A stretch of 64,000 nucleotides of DNA from Bradyrhizobium sp. CSA112 (GTDB taxonomy: Bacteria; Pseudomonadota; Alphaproteobacteria; Rhizobiales; Xanthobacteraceae), in assembly GCF_029051645.1 (NCBI RefSeq), contig NZ_JAACFS010000037.1, positions 1 through 64,000 on the forward strand, in the 5' to 3' direction. Positions 33,856 through 42,442 of the stretch are shown one piece after another (the stretch's first letter is position 1; every line of letters starts with the position of its first letter). The notes below the pieces were generated by a model. The model saw nothing but the letters and a program-made list of their open reading frames with translations, was not told the DNA's origin and did no database searches. The position numbers were made by a program, and so were the translations under genes.

Positions 33856-34401
33856 GATCTATCCCCAGGTTTTGTCCGCTTCCGTTGGTCCCCGAAGCGT
33901 TCTCGGTTGAGACGCAGCGTTCTCGGATGAGACGCGAGCACCCGCGCCGTTGCACAACTCTATAGCTCGACTCGCGCGGAAATGGCGTCTCCCAAATGCA
34001 ACAGTCGCCAGCCAAGTATATGGAACGAAGCTTATGATTTATCTGGTATAATTGGAACCGAGGTGGGAACTTTCGGGTTCCATTTCGCTTATTTCGGTTC
34101 CCCCGTGAGTTCCCGGAACTCGCCTAGAGATTGCAAGACTGCCAGCAGGGCACACAAGGCGTTATTAGGAACAAAGCTGGAACACGCGCGTAGGCGATGC
34201 TATATGTGGATAACCGGCGGCTTGCCGAGGGATCGCCAAGTCAGCGGGGCCAGTCAGTGTATAGGGTCCGGATGTCCGGGAGCGGACGCGCAGAAACGGA
34301 CAAGCGACAGGTCAAGAAATGAAGGCGGCCGGCACGAAAGCGGGTCCGACCAGTAATTTTTGCCAGTAATTGTTGCCGGCAATATCGAGTGGAGAGCGGC
34401 G
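33856..34401. other. 546-bp gene-free interval between porin and ssb, rich in GGAAC/GTTCC motifs
   Basis: No gene. From 34055 to 34121 it holds five or more GGAAC/GTTCC half-sites, including GGGAAC-TTTCGG-GTTCC and the perfect 15-bp palindrome GAGTTCCCGGAACTC (34107-34121). The half-sites are spaced by 8 and not the 7 of a LexA box. A true GAAC-N7-GAAC box follows at 34169. Confidence 0.6.
34169..34183. promoter_or_regulatory. LexA box upstream of ssb
   Basis: GAAC-AAAGCTG-GAAC, the inverted orientation of GTTC-N7-GTTC, about 220 bp before the ssb ATG. It matches the spacing of the uvrA box at 31926 exactly. Confidence 0.65.
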
Positions 34402-34890
34402 ATGGCGGGAAGCGTGAACAAGGTGATTCTGGTCGGCAACCTCGGCAAGGATCCTGAAATCCGGCGGACACAGGACGGGCGGCCGATCGCCAATCTGAGC
34501 ATCGCGACCTCGGAAACCTGGCGCGACAAGGCGACCGGCGAACGCAAGGAAAAGACCGAGTGGCACCGCGTGGTGATCTTCAATGAGGGGCTCTGCAAGG
34601 TCGCCGAGCAATATCTGAAGAAGGGCGCCAAGGTTTACATCGAAGGCGCGCTGCAGACCCGCAAATGGACCGACCAGAGCGGCGTCGAGAAATACTCGAC
34701 CGAGGTCGTGCTGCAGGGCTTCAACTCAACCCTGACCATGCTCGACGGGCGTAGCGGCGGCGGGGGCGGCAGCTTCGGCTCCGATGATTCCGGCGATTTC
34801 GGCTCCGGTGGTCCGGTCAGTTCGGCACCGCGGCGGGCCGTGGCGGCCGGCGCCCGCAACAGCGACATGGACGACGACATCCCGTTCTGA
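34402..34890 (+). CDS. ssb: Single-stranded DNA-binding protein
   Basis: A 162-residue OB-fold protein that coats single-stranded DNA in replication, recombination and repair. The OB domain (about 1-115) starts MAGSVNKVILVGNLGKDPEI and contains WHRVVIFNEGL and YIEGALQTRKWTDQSG. A Gly/Ser linker leads to the acidic partner-binding tip MDDDIPF. ATG 34402 is preferred over the longer frame, which lacks conservation. uvrA lies upstream on the opposite strand, and both have LexA-type boxes. Confidence 0.97.
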   Translation: MAGSVNKVILVGNLGKDPEIRRTQDGRPIANLSIATSETWRDKATGERKEKTEWHRVVIFNEGLCKVAEQYLKKGAKVYIEGALQTRKWTDQSGVEKYSTEVVLQGFNSTLTMLDGRSGGGGGSFGSDDSGDFGSGGPVSSAPRRAVAAGARNSDMDDDIPF

Positions 34891-34939
34891 GGCGGCGGCG
34901 CCGCCTGAAGCCGCGGTCGAGATTCGGAAAGCGCCCAGC

Positions 34940-35338
34940 ATGAGCCTCACGCCGCTGCTGGATGCCGGCCCCCTGATATCGGTTCATGCCTTTGCGGCCA
35001 TGGCGGCGTTCGCGCTTGGCATCGTGCAGTTCGCTGCCCCGAAGGGGACGCTGCCGCACCGGACGATCGGCTGGATCTGGGTCGGCCTGATGGTGGTCGT
35101 CGCCGCCAGCTCGTTCTGGATCCATGAGATCAGACTGCTGGGCCCCTGGAGCCCGATCCATCTGCTGTCGATCATGGTCCTGGTCCTGCTTCCGATCGCC
35201 GTGCTCAGCGCTCGCCGGCACAAGGTCAGCCGTCACCGCAAGACGATGATCGGCATTTTCACGGGAGGATTGGTGATCGCCGGCCTGTTCACCCTGCTGC
35301 CGGGACGGATCATGCACGCGGTATTTTTCGGCCAGTAG
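34940..35338 (+). CDS. DUF2306-type small membrane protein
   Basis: About 132 residues with four transmembrane helices: ISVHAFAAMAAFALGIVQF, TIGWIWVGLMVVVAASSFW, HLLSIMVLVLLPIAVLS and GIFTGGLVIAGLFTLLPGR. The conserved pattern GTLPHRTIGWIW and HKVSRHRKTMIG is typical of DUF2306 membrane proteins of unknown function. ATG 34940 is chosen because the earlier frame runs back into ssb. It is 49 bp downstream of ssb and may be co-transcribed. Confidence 0.82.
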   Translation: MSLTPLLDAGPLISVHAFAAMAAFALGIVQFAAPKGTLPHRTIGWIWVGLMVVVAASSFWIHEIRLLGPWSPIHLLSIMVLVLLPIAVLSARRHKVSRHRKTMIGIFTGGLVIAGLFTLLPGRIMHAVFFGQ

Positions 35339-35540
35339 GCCGATGCAGGAGTTACGGTTCCAGCGCCTCTTTTCGGGCAGGAAAACATCCGCTCCGGCGA
35401 GCCCCATGGAAGGCGCCGCTAATCCGATAAGTCCATGAAAAAACGAGCGGAAAAACGTCGTCTCCAGCGCGCTTCGGGGTGGTGATCGGACCCCCGATGC
35501 GCTATATGATTCTCAGCTGAGAACTGACCGGATTCCCCCT

Positions 35541-38258
35541 TTGTCTGACCCCGAAGATAACAAGCCCGGCGAGCCGCCGGAGCCTTCCGATATTCGTCCC
35601 GTTTCCATCCTCGACGAGATGAAGCGCTCCTACCTCGATTACGCCATGAGCGTGATCGTGGCACGCGCGCTGCCGGATGCGCGCGACGGGCTCAAGCCTG
35701 TGCATCGCCGCATTCTCTACGCGATGCACGAGAACGGCTTCGAGTGGAACAAATCGTACAACAAGTCGGCGCGTACGGTCGGCGACGTCATCGGCAAATA
35801 CCATCCCCACGGCGACCAGTCGGTCTATGACGCGCTGGTGCGCCTCGCGCAGGATTTCTCCATGCGCGAGCGCCTGATCGACGGACAGGGCAATTTCGGC
35901 TCGGTGGACGGCGATACGGCGGCGGCCATGCGCTACACCGAATCCCGGCTGACCAAGATCGCGCAGACGTTGCTCGACGATATCGACAAGGACACCGTCG
36001 ATTTTCAGGCCAATTACGACGGCCGCGACCGCGAACCGACGGTGCTGCCGGCCAAGTTTCCCAACCTTCTGGTCAACGGCGCCGGCGGTATCGCCGTTGG
36101 CATGGCGACCAATATCCCGCCGCACAATCTCGGGGAAGTCATCGACGCCTGCGTGGCGCTGGTCGACAATCCGGCGCTTACGATCGACGACCTCATCAAC
36201 ATCGTGCCGGGTCCGGATTTCCCGACCGGCGGCATCATCCTGGGACGCCAGGGCATCCGCTCGGCCTATCACCTTGGCCGCGGCTCGATCGTGATGCGCG
36301 GCAAGGTGACGATCGACACCATCCGCAAGGATCGCGAAGCAATCATCGTCACCGAGATTCCCTACCAGGTGAACAAGGCCACCATGGTCGAGCGCATCGC
36401 CGAGCTGGTGCGCGAGAAGAAGATCGAGGGCATTTCCGACCTGCGCGACGAATCCGACCGTGACGGTTTCCGTGTCGTCGTAGAGTTGAAGCGCGACGCC
36501 GTGCCCGACGTGGTGCTGAACCAGCTCTATCGGTTTACGCCGCTGCAGACGAATTTTCCGGCCAACATGGTGGCGCTCGATGGCGGCCGTCCGCAGGTGA
36601 TGAACCTGAAGGACTTGCTGACGCTGTTCATCGCGTTCCGCGAACAGGTGGTCACCCGCCGCACCAAGTTCCTGCTCAACAAGGCCCGCGACCGCGCCCA
36701 TATCCTGGTCGGCCTTGCGATTGCGGTCGCCAATATCGACGAGATCATTCGCGTTATCAGAACTTCGCCCGATCCGAACACCGCGCGCGATATCTTGATG
36801 TCGCGCGACTGGCCGGCGCGGGATGTCGAAGCGATGATCACGCTGATCGACGATCCCCGGCACCGGATGGCGCCCGACGGCACCGCGCGGCTGTCGCTGG
36901 AGCAGGCCAAGGCGATTCTCGACCTGCGCCTGCAGCGCCTGACGGCGCTCGGCCGGGATGAGATTTCGCAAGATCTCGACAAGCTCGCCGTGGAAATTGC
37001 CGATTACCTCGACATCCTGCGCTCGCGGGCCCGCGTTCAGGCCATCATCAAGACCGAACTCGGCGCGGTGAAGGACGAGTTCGCCAACCCGCGCAGGACC
37101 GTGATCCTCGAGCAGGAGGGCGAGGTCGAGGACGAGGACCTGATCCAGCGCGAGGACATGGTGGTCACGGTCTCGCACGCCGGCTATGTCAAGCGTGTGC
37201 CGCTCTCGACCTATCGGGCGCAGCGGCGCGGCGGCAAGGGCCGCGCTGGCATGCAGACCCGCGACGAGGACTTTGTGAGTCGGCTGTTCGTGGCTTCGAC
37301 CCATACGCCGGTCTTGTTCTTCTCGTCGCGCGGCCAGGTCTACAAGGAAAAGGTCTGGCGGCTGCCGGTGGCCGCGCCCAATGCGCGCGGCAAGGCGCTG
37401 ATCAACATCCTGCCGCTGGAGCAGGGCGAGCGCATCACCACCATCATGCCGCTGCCGGAGGATGAATCCTCCTGGGGCAATTTCGACGTGATGTTCGCCA
37501 CCACCGGCGGCACCGTCCGCCGCAACAAGCTGTCCGACTTCGTCGATGTCCGCCGCTCCGGCATCATCGCCATGAAGCTCGGGGAGGGCGAGGCAATCGT
37601 CGACGTGCAGATCTGCACCGAGCACGACGACGTGCTGCTGACGGCGGCAGGCGGCCAGTGCATCCGCTTCCCCGTCGCCGACGTGCGCGTTTTCACCGGC
37701 CGCACCTCGATGGGCGTGCGCGGCATTGCGCTCGCGGCGAATGACAAGCTGATCTCGCTGGCGATCCTGCGCCATGTCGAGACCACCTCCGACGAGCGAT
37801 CGGCTTACTTCAAGATGCGCCGTGCGGTCGCCGGCGAAACCGCGGCGGAAGAACCTGTTGACGCCGAGGGCGAGGAAACGTCGGGTTCGCTGCAGCTCTC
37901 GCAGGAGCGCTACGCGGAAATGTCGGCGCAGGAGCAGGTGGTGCTGACGGTCTCCGTCAATGGCTACGGCAAGCGCACCTCGTCCTACGAATACCGCACC
38001 ACCGGCCGCGGCGGCAAAGGCATCGTCGCGATGAGCGTCAACAACCGCAACGGCAAGCTGGTGGCGTCATTCCCGGTCGAGCACAGCGATCAGATCATGT
38101 TGGTGACCGACAAGGGCCAGTTGATCCGCTGCCCGGTCGAGGACATCCGGATCGCCGGCCGTTCGACGCAAGGCGTCATCGTGTTCGATACCGCCGACGA
38201 CGAGCACGTGGTGTCGGTCGAGCATATCGGCGAGGATGAGAACGGTAACGGCGGCTAG
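35541..38258 (+). CDS. gyrA: DNA gyrase subunit A
   Basis: Breakage-reunion subunit of the type II topoisomerase that introduces negative supercoils; 905 residues with a TTG start. The catalytic Tyr is in AMRYTESRLTK. The quinolone region reads GKYHPHGDQSVYDALV, so the position equivalent to E. coli Ser83 is Gln93. The C-terminal pinwheel carries the GyrA box QRRGGKG (in YRAQRRGGKGRAGM), and a loop near residues 770-790 is rich in Glu. It ends with EDENGNGG without a long acidic tail. Transcribed alone. Confidence 0.98.
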   Translation: MSDPEDNKPGEPPEPSDIRPVSILDEMKRSYLDYAMSVIVARALPDARDGLKPVHRRILYAMHENGFEWNKSYNKSARTVGDVIGKYHPHGDQSVYDALVRLAQDFSMRERLIDGQGNFGSVDGDTAAAMRYTESRLTKIAQTLLDDIDKDTVDFQANYDGRDREPTVLPAKFPNLLVNGAGGIAVGMATNIPPHNLGEVIDACVALVDNPALTIDDLINIVPGPDFPTGGIILGRQGIRSAYHLGRGSIVMRGKVTIDTIRKDREAIIVTEIPYQVNKATMVERIAELVREKKIEGISDLRDESDRDGFRVVVELKRDAVPDVVLNQLYRFTPLQTNFPANMVALDGGRPQVMNLKDLLTLFIAFREQVVTRRTKFLLNKARDRAHILVGLAIAVANIDEIIRVIRTSPDPNTARDILMSRDWPARDVEAMITLIDDPRHRMAPDGTARLSLEQAKAILDLRLQRLTALGRDEISQDLDKLAVEIADYLDILRSRARVQAIIKTELGAVKDEFANPRRTVILEQEGEVEDEDLIQREDMVVTVSHAGYVKRVPLSTYRAQRRGGKGRAGMQTRDEDFVSRLFVASTHTPVLFFSSRGQVYKEKVWRLPVAAPNARGKALINILPLEQGERITTIMPLPEDESSWGNFDVMFATTGGTVRRNKLSDFVDVRRSGIIAMKLGEGEAIVDVQICTEHDDVLLTAAGGQCIRFPVADVRVFTGRTSMGVRGIALAANDKLISLAILRHVETTSDERSAYFKMRRAVAGETAAEEPVDAEGEETSGSLQLSQERYAEMSAQEQVVLTVSVNGYGKRTSSYEYRTTGRGGKGIVAMSVNNRNGKLVASFPVEHSDQIMLVTDKGQLIRCPVEDIRIAGRSTQGVIVFDTADDEHVVSVEHIGEDENGNGG

Positions 38259-38271
38259 TGCCGTGAGCCTG

Positions 38272-38419
38272 TAGCCCGGGTGGAGCCAACGGGTCGCGCG
38301 AATGCGCGCCCGCGACGAGCGCAATTGCGCTCGCACGGTGATGACAGGCTCCGCGCAACCCGGGACAGCTTATCCGCTGGCGAGACTTTCCCGGATTGCG
38401 CCGCGCTTCATCCGGGGTA
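38272..38419. repeat. Dispersed repeat TAGCCCGGGTGGAGCCAACGGG type
   Basis: Starts GTAGCCCGGGTGGAGCCAACGGGTCGCGCG and ends GGCTCCGCGCAACCCGGGACAGC...CTTCATCCGGGGTAC. The arms around CCCGGGT/ACCCGGG are complementary. An internal GAGCGCAATTGCGCTC palindrome lies near 38316-38331. Confidence 0.7.
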
Positions 38420-38443
38420 CGCCGTCAGCGCTCCCATTCACGG

Positions 38444-38462
38444 TAAACCAATCCTTAACCAT
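38444..38462 (+). promoter_or_regulatory. Possible CtrA-binding site
   Basis: TAAA-N7-TTAACCAT, one mismatch from the CtrA consensus TTAA-N7-TTAA and with an exact TTAACCAT half-site, 60-80 bp upstream of the 38523 gene. Confidence 0.4.
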
Positions 38463-38522
38463 AGATTGATACTATTTGCTGTGTCCGGGTGGTGACCGTC
38501 CGGCCAAACGGGAGCGAATATC

Positions 38523-39032
38523 ATGCCCGTCGAGATGCTGACGTATGCCGAGCTGGGCGAAAGGCTCAAAATTTCCCCAGAAGCCGCCCGTGCTCTGGTG
38601 AAACGACATCGATGGCCGCGCTCACGCTCCAACGACGGCAAGACGCTTGTCCAGGTCGATCTCAGCGAATTCAGCCATTCCCCAATATCCCGTCAGCCGC
38701 AAGCGCAGGCCGGTCACCAACTGGTCACCGCCTTAAAGCAACAAATTGAAACCCTGCAGGCTGAGCTGGCAGAGATGAAGGTGATTGCCGGCGGCCATCG
38801 GGCCGACTTTGAAAGAGAATGCGAACGCACCAACAAGCTCCTGGCCGAACTGCTCAAAGTCAGCACCGAAAGCGTGGGAGCCCGGGAAAGGGCAGCTCTG
38901 CTCGAGGGGAAGCTATCGATGCTAACGCAACCTTGGCGACGTCGGCTGGTCGATGCCTTCACCCTTGCCCTGCCACAAGTCGCCTCCAACCCTCGCGAGA
39001 GCGCCGGCCCCATAGCCCAGTCGCACAATTGA
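38523..39032 (+). CDS. HTH plus coiled-coil protein of unknown function
   Basis: A 169-residue protein. The N-terminal segment MLTYAELGERLKISPEAARALVKRHRWPR reads as a DNA-binding helix-turn-helix of the excisionase/MerR type. A long charged helix (about residues 60-125, QQIETLQAELAEMK...AALLEGKLS) predicts a coiled coil. A GGGAGC ribosome site precedes the ATG. It may be a chromatin- or partition-like structural protein; a possible CtrA site upstream hints at cell-cycle control. I do not recognise a named family. Confidence 0.75.
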   Translation: MPVEMLTYAELGERLKISPEAARALVKRHRWPRSRSNDGKTLVQVDLSEFSHSPISRQPQAQAGHQLVTALKQQIETLQAELAEMKVIAGGHRADFERECERTNKLLAELLKVSTESVGARERAALLEGKLSMLTQPWRRRLVDAFTLALPQVASNPRESAGPIAQSHN

Positions 39033-39160
39033 ACCGACTTGCCACCGTGCCGGGCTCCGCCGCGACCGGCACGAACCTGCACATCATTCCGGCTCTGCCA
39101 TGTGCAGTCATGGACAACGGGCAATGCCGGCATTTGCGCTCGTGGTAGGGGCGCTCCGGC

Positions 39161-40015
39161 TTATCTCTGAAATGGTGTGCTTGTTGGCGTAGACAGGAGG
39201 TCACTCGTCCGCCTTCGAACTGGCGCTCCCGACTCCATTACGCGCCGACTCGTCCTCGCATCAAATCGCGCAAACAGCATGGCTTCCCGGAGGGTCCGGC
39301 TCGAGCCCAAGATGGAGACGAGGCCCAGCGCCATCAGCAGCACGCCAAGCCAGGTTGCCATCCAGCCGCGGCCGTCATCGGCCGCCTCGGCGTTCGGAAA
39401 GGCGACCGGCGCGGCAGGAGGCACGGAGGCGGCAACAGCGTCGCTGGCGGCTGGCGCGGCTGCCAGAAGCGTCTCCGGGTCGAGCTGGCGCGATGTGGGT
39501 TGGTCAAGCGTGAGCTGATCGGTCGCGCGGTTGGCGACCGGTGCCGGCGGCACGAAGGCTGCGGCCCCCGCAGTCGGGAGCGAAGCGGCATCGACCACTT
39601 TATGCTCGGGCGCGGGCTGCGTCGGCTGAGACGTTTCCGCTGGTGCGGAGCGCACCAGCTCCGCACGCGCATCCATGACCGTCTTGCGCCGCGCGGCCTC
39701 ATTCTCCTCGACAGCCGCGACCCGAGGCTTCGCGTCGCGATGGCGAACCTGCTTCACCGTCGCGGTCCCCTCGGCAGCCTGGAACCAGCACTTGCGGCGC
39801 CCCTCAGAACGATAGACCCAGCGCTGCCCCTCCGCCGTCGACGTACCGGGTCGCGGCAAGCACTCCCTTTCCTTTTCCGCGGAAGCAGGCTCAGGGGCCG
39901 GCTGGGGAGGAGAGACATTGAACAAGTCTGCAAGAGGATTCGAAGACGCAGGCGAAGTCGGAAGACCTGCGAGAAGGACAAAGGCGGTGATGCAAGATCG
40001 CATATGACCGGACAT
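39161..40015 (-). CDS. Hypothetical exported protein with one C-terminal transmembrane segment
   Basis: A 284-residue protein. The N-terminal signal (ITAFVLLAGLPTSPASS) precedes a Cys-containing segment GQRWVYRSEGRRKCWF, then a long Ala/Pro/Val-rich linker and a single membrane helix WMATWLGVLLMALGLVSILG near residues 215-235, with a basic cytoplasmic tail. A GGGGG ribosome site supports ATG 40015. The compact N-terminal Trp/Cys module looks conserved and the rest is low complexity. No function can be assigned. Confidence 0.7.
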   Translation of the reverse strand: MSGHMRSCITAFVLLAGLPTSPASSNPLADLFNVSPPQPAPEPASAEKERECLPRPGTSTAEGQRWVYRSEGRRKCWFQAAEGTATVKQVRHRDAKPRVAAVEENEAARRKTVMDARAELVRSAPAETSQPTQPAPEHKVVDAASLPTAGAAAFVPPAPVANRATDQLTLDQPTSRQLDPETLLAAAPAASDAVAASVPPAAPVAFPNAEAADDGRGWMATWLGVLLMALGLVSILGSSRTLREAMLFARFDARTSRRVMESGAPVRRRTSDLLSTPTSTPFQR

Positions 40016-40214
40016 GAGAACCCCCGGATTGCGCCCCCGCAGAAACGATCTTTGGCCGTGACCTGGGTCACAATGCGGCTCAAATCCGGCAAGGGGACGG
40101 AATCATTTTGGTCCGGAAACGAGATTGAGGCCAGGGTCCTGCAGCCATGCGAAAGGCGTGCAAGGTGGCTTCTTCCTCGTCTCGAATCCTCGATGGTCGT
40201 TGAAACTCAGTAAG

Positions 40215-40565
40215 TCATGTTGCTGACAGCATCGATGTGGCGGGGACAGCCCCCATGCACTGCCGCACCTCGTCCGGCGCGTTATAGTCGCGCATGGCAG
40301 TACGGCTGTCGCGCAAGCCACACGCCTCTCGCTGCACCACGAACATCCAAAGCGCGTGGCCGGCCTCCTTCACCATGATGCGCCGCGCCTGCTGTGCTGA
40401 CGCCGGCGCGCCAGAGCGCGGATGGGTGGCATCGGACTCCCGCAGCCTGGCAAGGGCTGCTTCCAACGCTAGCCCTATCCGTCCGAGCGCAACGGCCTGC
40501 TCCTAGGCGATCTCATAGTTGAGAGCGTCGACGGGAGTGCGATCAAGACGAAAATCGCGGGACAT
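40215..40565 (-). pseudogene. DUF6665 family gene interrupted by an in-frame TAG
   Basis: Reading from ATG 40565, the frame gives MSRDFRLDRTPVDALNYEIA, then TAG at 40503-40505, then EQAVALGRIGLALEAALARL...ALWMFVVQREACGLRDSRTAMRDYNAPDEV. Both parts match one small rhizobial protein family (DUF6665), in which the residues around the stop are normally Ala-Glu-Lys/Gln. A single substitution to TAG therefore splits it. Restart at an internal ATG would lose the conserved N-terminus. Confidence 0.72.
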
Positions 40566-40820
40566 GAGGAATGTATAGCGCCACGCGGGTCGTATACGCA
40601 GCGATGCGCGTTACTGCAGCGTCTTCTCGCTTTGTCGTCGGGCGGTTGTCGATAGGTGTTCAGGGCTGCGTTGGCCCAAAGCTGACATTGGCTAGTCGAT
40701 CCGCGAGGTCTGCTTGGACCCAAAGCCGACATCCAGTCTCATGCGAGACCCGCACCCCGCGACGGCGCCACATGGAGCAAGCGCCGCGGACGAATTGAGC
40801 CTCATGGACGCCTCTCAGTT

Positions 40821-42371
40821 TCAGTTCATCTTCTCAAGGTCGCCGGGCTTCCATCTGTAGTCGACGGCTGCCTTTTCAGGCCCGTAAAGACGCAAGATAG
40901 CGAAGAATCCTCGTCCCGGTGACGTTGCAAGCCAGTTGGCTTCCTTGCCGGTAGGAGGCTTCGGACCGATGTAGAGCTCCGTCGTGCCGTCGGCGTTCTG
41001 CACCGGCTTGTCGCGTGATCCCAAGGAAGGGAAACGACGCACTTCGGTCGCGAGCCCTGACGCGTTTTCGGACTCGTAAAGAGTGAGAGACCAGAACAGC
41101 GCGACTGGAACGTTTGGCGGCAACGTCACTTTATACGAGGAATCTCCCGACAACGGCTTGTCGTCGGCGTCGTTAAAGGCGATCACATAGAATGCACCTT
41201 TGCCGGGCGATAACGACACCATCCCGGGGCTGATCGAATAATAATCGGTGAACATCCAGACACGAGGCTCGATTTCGGTAAAGCCTGCCTTCTTGTTGCG
41301 CCAGGATAGATCCAATGTCTTCTCGGAGCCGGGCTCGCTGACATTGTTGATCGGATTAACCCACTTGCGGTCCTTCCAGACCTTGAGGTCCCGGCCGCCG
41401 ATTTCGGTCTCCCTGCCGATCACGCGGCTTGTCTTGTAAGCCGTTTTCGCCGCGGCATTCAGGATCGCCTTCGTGTCGGTATCGGGTTCGAACGGGCGGC
41501 CCTTGATGATGCCAACATTGGCGAGAAGGCCCAAACCATCTTCACCCGCCAAATTCTTACCCTCGCGATCCAGCAGCCATTTGAGTTGTTCGAAGGCTGT
41601 AATATCGGAGCGCGGCAACATGTTTGCCTCCACGCCTGAGGCATTCGGAAACTTCATCGGCTTGCGCTCAGCCTCTGGAAGGTTCAGCGGATAGACCTTC
41701 GCCTGCTCCATCAGCTTGACCGCGGGCGAAAGATCCTTCGGATCCTGGTAGAACGCGCGGAGGAAGATGAAGAGGTTGTTCGTGTCGGAGCGGTAGACAT
41801 AGTATCCCTTCGGTACATTGCCTTTGTAGCCCGGTGGCAGAATGAGGAACTTGCCGCCCTTGCCGGCGTCCGGACCGGGCAAGCCGACATCGCCAAAGAA
41901 CTTGCCGCCGTCGACCGGGATCGGCCGCTGCCAGAAATCGAGCAGAATGCCCTGCAGATTGGGTGGCGCCTCGAACACGATCGGCCCGGTCTCGCCCATG
42001 TCCACATAGCTCATGGCGTAGATCACGTCCGAGTTGGGCGTAGTTACCATTGTCTTGGTGTCCAACCGCTCTTTCCAGACCGGGAGGACGTTGTAGCCCG
42101 CGCCAAAAACCTTCTCAGAGCCGAACTTCATGCCGAGCGTGTTGATGAGCGGCATCGCCCATAGATACGCCTGCGTGGCCTGTTGGAATTCAAGCTCCTG
42201 CATCAGCGTCTTGGCCGTCTCAGGCGTCGGACGGTTCTGTTCGAACGGCAGGTCGGCGAGAGCGTCGAAGCGGTTGGATTGGCCATAAGCCATTCCAGTC
42301 GTCGCAATAGCGATTGCACCGACCAGGGCGGAAAAGGAAAGGATACATGTGCGAATTCGTTTGATCGTCAT
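40821..42371 (-). CDS. DUF1254/DUF1214 protein (first of three tandem copies)
   Basis: A 516-residue exported protein. The signal peptide SALVGAIAIATTGMAYGQ precedes a DUF1254 N-terminal half (QQATQAYLWAMPLINTLGMK, VTTPNSDVIYAMSYVDMGETG, FDFWQRPI-like region) and a DUF1214 C-terminal half (PPNVPVALFWSLTLYESENA, WLATSPGRGFFAILRLYGPE). The enzymatic role of the family is unproven. It shares layout with the next two genes but keeps its own leader and loops, so the duplication is old. SD weak. Confidence 0.9.
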   Translation of the reverse strand: MTIKRIRTCILSFSALVGAIAIATTGMAYGQSNRFDALADLPFEQNRPTPETAKTLMQELEFQQATQAYLWAMPLINTLGMKFGSEKVFGAGYNVLPVWKERLDTKTMVTTPNSDVIYAMSYVDMGETGPIVFEAPPNLQGILLDFWQRPIPVDGGKFFGDVGLPGPDAGKGGKFLILPPGYKGNVPKGYYVYRSDTNNLFIFLRAFYQDPKDLSPAVKLMEQAKVYPLNLPEAERKPMKFPNASGVEANMLPRSDITAFEQLKWLLDREGKNLAGEDGLGLLANVGIIKGRPFEPDTDTKAILNAAAKTAYKTSRVIGRETEIGGRDLKVWKDRKWVNPINNVSEPGSEKTLDLSWRNKKAGFTEIEPRVWMFTDYYSISPGMVSLSPGKGAFYVIAFNDADDKPLSGDSSYKVTLPPNVPVALFWSLTLYESENASGLATEVRRFPSLGSRDKPVQNADGTTELYIGPKPPTGKEANWLATSPGRGFFAILRLYGPEKAAVDYRWKPGDLEKMN

Positions 42372-42442
42372 TGCACGAGCCTTTCGCGTTCACGTTGATA
42401 TGGTGATGGGATCGACAATCCGAGACCGATCGGTTGGCCGCC

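Noticed and set aside
34055..34070. GAAC-N8-GAAC as a LexA box
   Set aside because: The spacer is 8, not 7; a true N7 box occurs at 34169.
35502..37775. 757-residue minus-strand frame opposite gyrA
   Set aside because: Shadow of gyrA; low-complexity His/Arg/Asp composition and no family signal.
40674..40735. Direct repeat CCCAAAGC-GACAT as a regulatory array
   Set aside because: Two imperfect copies of a short sequence resembling a dispersed rhizobial repeat, with no gene within range that would use it.
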